Shown here piece by piece: positions 62,079 to 64,000 of a stretch of DNA of 64,000 nucleotides; the first letter of the stretch is position 1, and each line of letters starts with the position of its first letter. Under the pieces are notes generated by a model. It did no database searches and was not told where the DNA came from. It saw nothing but the letters and a program-made list of their open reading frames with translations. This DNA comes from Bacteriovorax sp. PP10 (GTDB taxonomy: Bacteria > Bdellovibrionota > Bacteriovoracia > Bacteriovoracales > Bacteriovoracaceae), in NCBI RefSeq assembly GCF_035013165.1, contig NZ_JAYGJQ010000001.1, forward strand, positions 992,001 to 1,056,000. Direction: 5' to 3'. The position numbers and the translations under genes are program-made.

Positions 62079-63611
62079 ATGACTAACTCAATGATCAATA
62101 ACAAGGCAAACCTAGAAACTCTATCTTCAACTCTATTTTTAAGCCTTGATGAATCACACTTCTTCTCATCAATTGGTGCATTCTTCAAAGCTCATATGAA
62201 CGTACATACAGTACAAGTTTTCAAAATTCACGATAACGGATCATCGGTACTTATGTCAGAAAATGGGCGCGTTGCTTTAAACGGTCTTTCTCTTGAGAAA
62301 GGAATCGGAGCTCCAGGGTATATCGCAAGAACAAAAAGAGGATACTTTTCAAATACAGTAGAAAGAGACCCGGTTTTCACAAGAGAAGCAGGATTAGGAA
62401 TTAAGGCAGAAATCTGTCTTCCAATCTCAGCAGACGGTGTTGTTATCGGATCAATTCACTGTCAAATGCTAGATAACTCTCGTGAGTTCTCTAGAGAAGA
62501 CATGACTTTTGGAATGGCGATTTTAGCTGACCTTAAAGCTCCAATCCAAAACATGAAAATGTACCTTGCAGCTAAAAACTTAAACGAAACATTGTTAAGA
62601 ACAATTGAACTAAAAGAAAAAGAACTTCAAGAGTCACGCTCTGGAGTAAAGATTCAAGACTCATTTAAGATTCTTGAAAAAGAGATCATCGGTAGATCTC
62701 AAGCTATGAAAGACCTTCTTGCTCTAGTTGACCGTATCGCTGATAAAGAGATCAACTCTTTCATCATGGGTGAAGCAGCAACTGGTAAAGAAATGATCGC
62801 TCGTCGTATTCACTGCAGATCACACCGTCGTGATAGAGCATTCGTAACAATCGACTGTTCTACAATGAACGAAGCTGCTCTTGACCGTGAAATGTTCGGA
62901 ACTGAATCGCAAATGGGAATGCTAGAAGTTGCAAACTTCGGATCACTTTTCATCAACTCTGTTGAGAAAATGACTCCAGCGATCCAAAACAAACTTATGC
63001 ATTTTGTAACAAACAAAATGGGAATTAAAGCAGAAGGAAACGGATTCTTTAAGTCAGACGTAAGACTAATCTCTGCTTCAACAAAAGATCTTATGGATCT
63101 GGTACGTGAAGGAAAATTCAGAGAAGAACTATACTTCGCACTAAGTACTGTAGTTCTTAAAGCACCAGCTTTAAGAGATAGAAAAGAAGACATCGAAGTT
63201 ATGGCGAACTTCTTCCTTAACCAGAACAAGTCAAAAGAACTTCAAAAGTCTTTCTCTCAAGGAGCTATCAAGGCCCTTACAGAGTTCAACTGGTCAGGAA
63301 ACGTACGTGAACTTCAAAACGTAGTAGAAAGAGCATTTATTCTGGCAGAAGGGACAATTATTGAAAAACTTCACCTGGACCAAAACATCCAGAACGCTGA
63401 AGAGATCAAAGTTGTAGTAGCTCCAGTAGCAGTAAAAGCAGCAGATTTCCAACACGTAACGCTAGAAGAATTAGAAAAAGGTCACATCATGGGAACACTT
63501 GAGAACCTAGGTGGAAACAAGACTAAGACTGCTAAAGTTCTTGGAATTACAGTTAAGACTCTATACAACAAACTTCACTCTTACGGAGTAGAGTTTGATA
63601 AGGAAGCTTAA
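62079..63611 (+). CDS. GAF-AAA+-Fis regulator of the sigma-54 activator type, GAFTGA loop missing
   Basis: 510 aa. Residues ~15-155 form a GAF domain. The AAA+ domain (~200-435) has Walker A GEAATGKE (231-238) but the stretch from MFGTES runs straight to MGMLEVANFG, so the GAFTGA loop that touches sigma-54 is deleted. Walker B reads SLFINS (289-294) where FLDE is expected, so both acidic residues are lost. Sensor I is SASTKDL, and of the two Arg fingers only one survives (KFREELYFAL, 346-355). The C-terminal Fis-type helix-turn-helix (NKTKTAKVLGITVKTLYNKLHSYGV) is intact. It should bind DNA but not drive sigma-54. Start ATG 62079 behind AGGAG; strong promoter-like region upstream. Confidence 0.85.
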   Translation: MTNSMINNKANLETLSSTLFLSLDESHFFSSIGAFFKAHMNVHTVQVFKIHDNGSSVLMSENGRVALNGLSLEKGIGAPGYIARTKRGYFSNTVERDPVFTREAGLGIKAEICLPISADGVVIGSIHCQMLDNSREFSREDMTFGMAILADLKAPIQNMKMYLAAKNLNETLLRTIELKEKELQESRSGVKIQDSFKILEKEIIGRSQAMKDLLALVDRIADKEINSFIMGEAATGKEMIARRIHCRSHRRDRAFVTIDCSTMNEAALDREMFGTESQMGMLEVANFGSLFINSVEKMTPAIQNKLMHFVTNKMGIKAEGNGFFKSDVRLISASTKDLMDLVREGKFREELYFALSTVVLKAPALRDRKEDIEVMANFFLNQNKSKELQKSFSQGAIKALTEFNWSGNVRELQNVVERAFILAEGTIIEKLHLDQNIQNAEEIKVVVAPVAVKAADFQHVTLEELEKGHIMGTLENLGGNKTKTAKVLGITVKTLYNKLHSYGVEFDKEA

Positions 63612-63674
63612 GCACTTAATTGGTTGTAATTGCAGTACTAAAAAAGTAATATTGGAAATGTCGGAGGATACTAT

Positions 63675-63899
63675 ATGTCTACACTAAATACAGAAACAGA
63701 AGCAGTTGTTGAAGGCCCAAAAACGCCTAGAAACTTTAGAACTGCAATTGATATTGAGAACTTTTATCGCTTCGTAAATGATAACGATCTAAGAAGAGAA
63801 GCGAAGATCATGCTTGAGTTGATTCAACAAAAAGTAATGATCACTGTTAAGAAGAAGAAAAAAGAAACGAAAGCTCTTAACAAAAAGAACCTACACTAA
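63675..63899 (+). CDS. Small charged protein behind the regulator
   Basis: 74 aa, no export signal. An N-terminal acidic tail (TLNTETEAVVEGPKTPRNFRT) precedes a short helical part (DIENFYRFVNDNDLRREAKIMLELIQQKVMITV) and ends in a Lys cluster (KKKKKETKALNKKNLH). A strong GGAGG-type ribosome site (TCGGAGGATACTAT) precedes the ATG. Followed by a terminator, so it ends the regulator transcript. Function unknown; nucleic-acid or partner binding by the Lys tail is possible. Confidence 0.6.
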   Translation: MSTLNTETEAVVEGPKTPRNFRTAIDIENFYRFVNDNDLRREAKIMLELIQQKVMITVKKKKKETKALNKKNLH

Positions 63900-63910
63900 T
63901 TAATTAATCG

Positions 63911-63945
63911 AAGGCCTGCACATTGATGTGCGGGCCTTTTTTTTT
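63911..63945 (+). terminator. Strong intrinsic terminator
   Basis: AAGGCCTGCACA-TTGA-TGTGCGGGCCTT (12 bp, one T-G pair) followed by nine T residues, after the small charged protein. Confidence 0.92.
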
Positions 63946-63964
63946 CTAGAAGAGAAGTTGAAAC

Positions 63965-64000
63965 ATGGAAGTCCCAACTCAAGCAAGCCCACCAGCTCAA
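63965..64000 (+). CDS. Start of a further gene (3' cut by window)
   Basis: After the terminator, ATG opens MEVPTQASPPAQ, behind AGAGAAG. Only 12 codons are visible, Pro/Ala-rich, so no product can be proposed. Confidence 0.4.
   Translation, partial: MEVPTQASPPAQ

Noticed and set aside
62810-63229. 139-codon minus ORF
   Set aside because: Antisense within the AAA+ domain of the regulator.
1-64000. CRISPR arrays, insertion sequences, phage genes, defence islands
   Set aside because: No regularly spaced repeats, transposase motifs, integrases or Cas/restriction genes were seen; composition looks even throughout.

Overview
The window is AT-rich (about 40% GC by eye), densely coded bacterial chromosome with a Gram-negative envelope gene set: RND/TolC efflux, Mla/MCE lipid transport, LptE, LapB and TolQRAB. 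The mix of a short class-I Pgi, CoA-linked fatty-acid degradation genes, GYF/DUF4339-type adaptor proteins, many small secreted proteins and lipoproteins, a Ser/Thr kinase and an FHA-GGEEF cyclase suggests the predatory Bdellovibrionota, most likely the Bacteriovorax/Peredibacter side. That placement is inference; no rRNA is present to confirm it. There are no insertion sequences, phage genes, CRISPR arrays or obvious islands. No stretch over 300 bases is empty: the longest gap, about 3254-3603, holds a tRNA-Asp with its own promoter and terminator.

Layout. 1-2.3 kb: end of an RND pump gene and a TolC-like partner. 2.3-3.3 kb (minus): scramblase-like gene preceded by two tiny coupled ORFs, then tRNA-Asp. 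3.6-7.1 kb: an SDR and a small exported protein, def (minus), greB, a DUF6165 gene and a methyltransferase. 7.1-15 kb (minus): a long housekeeping run read yceD, rpmF, fabH, fabD, fabG, acpP, fabF, glyA, nrdR, nusB, with plsX missing from its usual place and hairpins after rpmF and acpP. 15-22.9 kb (plus): aroK, an unknown 490-aa gene, alr, mlaE, mlaF, a long MCE protein ending in a predicted beta-barrel, a GYF-like membrane protein and a Sua5-family gene. 22.9-25.9 kb: dciA, lptE, holA-like, GNAT, rpsT.

26-33.5 kb: hbd, crt and acyl-CoA dehydrogenase, a histone-H1-like protein with a C-terminal Cys/His motif, small unknowns, a thiolase and a cyclic-nucleotide-domain protein. 33.5-39.7 kb: a VWA-like lipoprotein, then GYF adaptor, pseudo-hydrolase, lipoprotein and Ser/Thr kinase, whose ribosome site lies in a hairpin. 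39.7-47.9 kb (minus): two acyl-CoA dehydrogenases, pgi, FHA-GGEEF, mutL, miaA and ppsR. 48-54 kb: glycosidase-like gene, LysM lipoprotein, EEP-family nuclease/phosphatase, rlmN. 54-62 kb (plus): sppA, lapB, a tightly coupled trio (SH3-like exported protein, degenerate M48 protein, polytopic membrane protein), then tolQ, tolR, tolA/tonB-like and tolB. 62-64 kb: a GAF-AAA-Fis regulator lacking the GAFTGA loop, a small basic protein and the start of another gene.

How they fit together: hbd, crt, the dehydrogenases and thiolase can oxidise fatty or branched acyl-CoA to acetyl-CoA, while the fab run makes new fatty acids. Mla/MCE, LptE, LapB and Tol maintain the outer membrane. The most unusual material is a group of proteins that keep a known fold but have lost catalytic residues (bEBP-like regulator, alpha/beta hydrolase, M48 protease), each in a conserved-looking operon, which points to repurposing and not decay.
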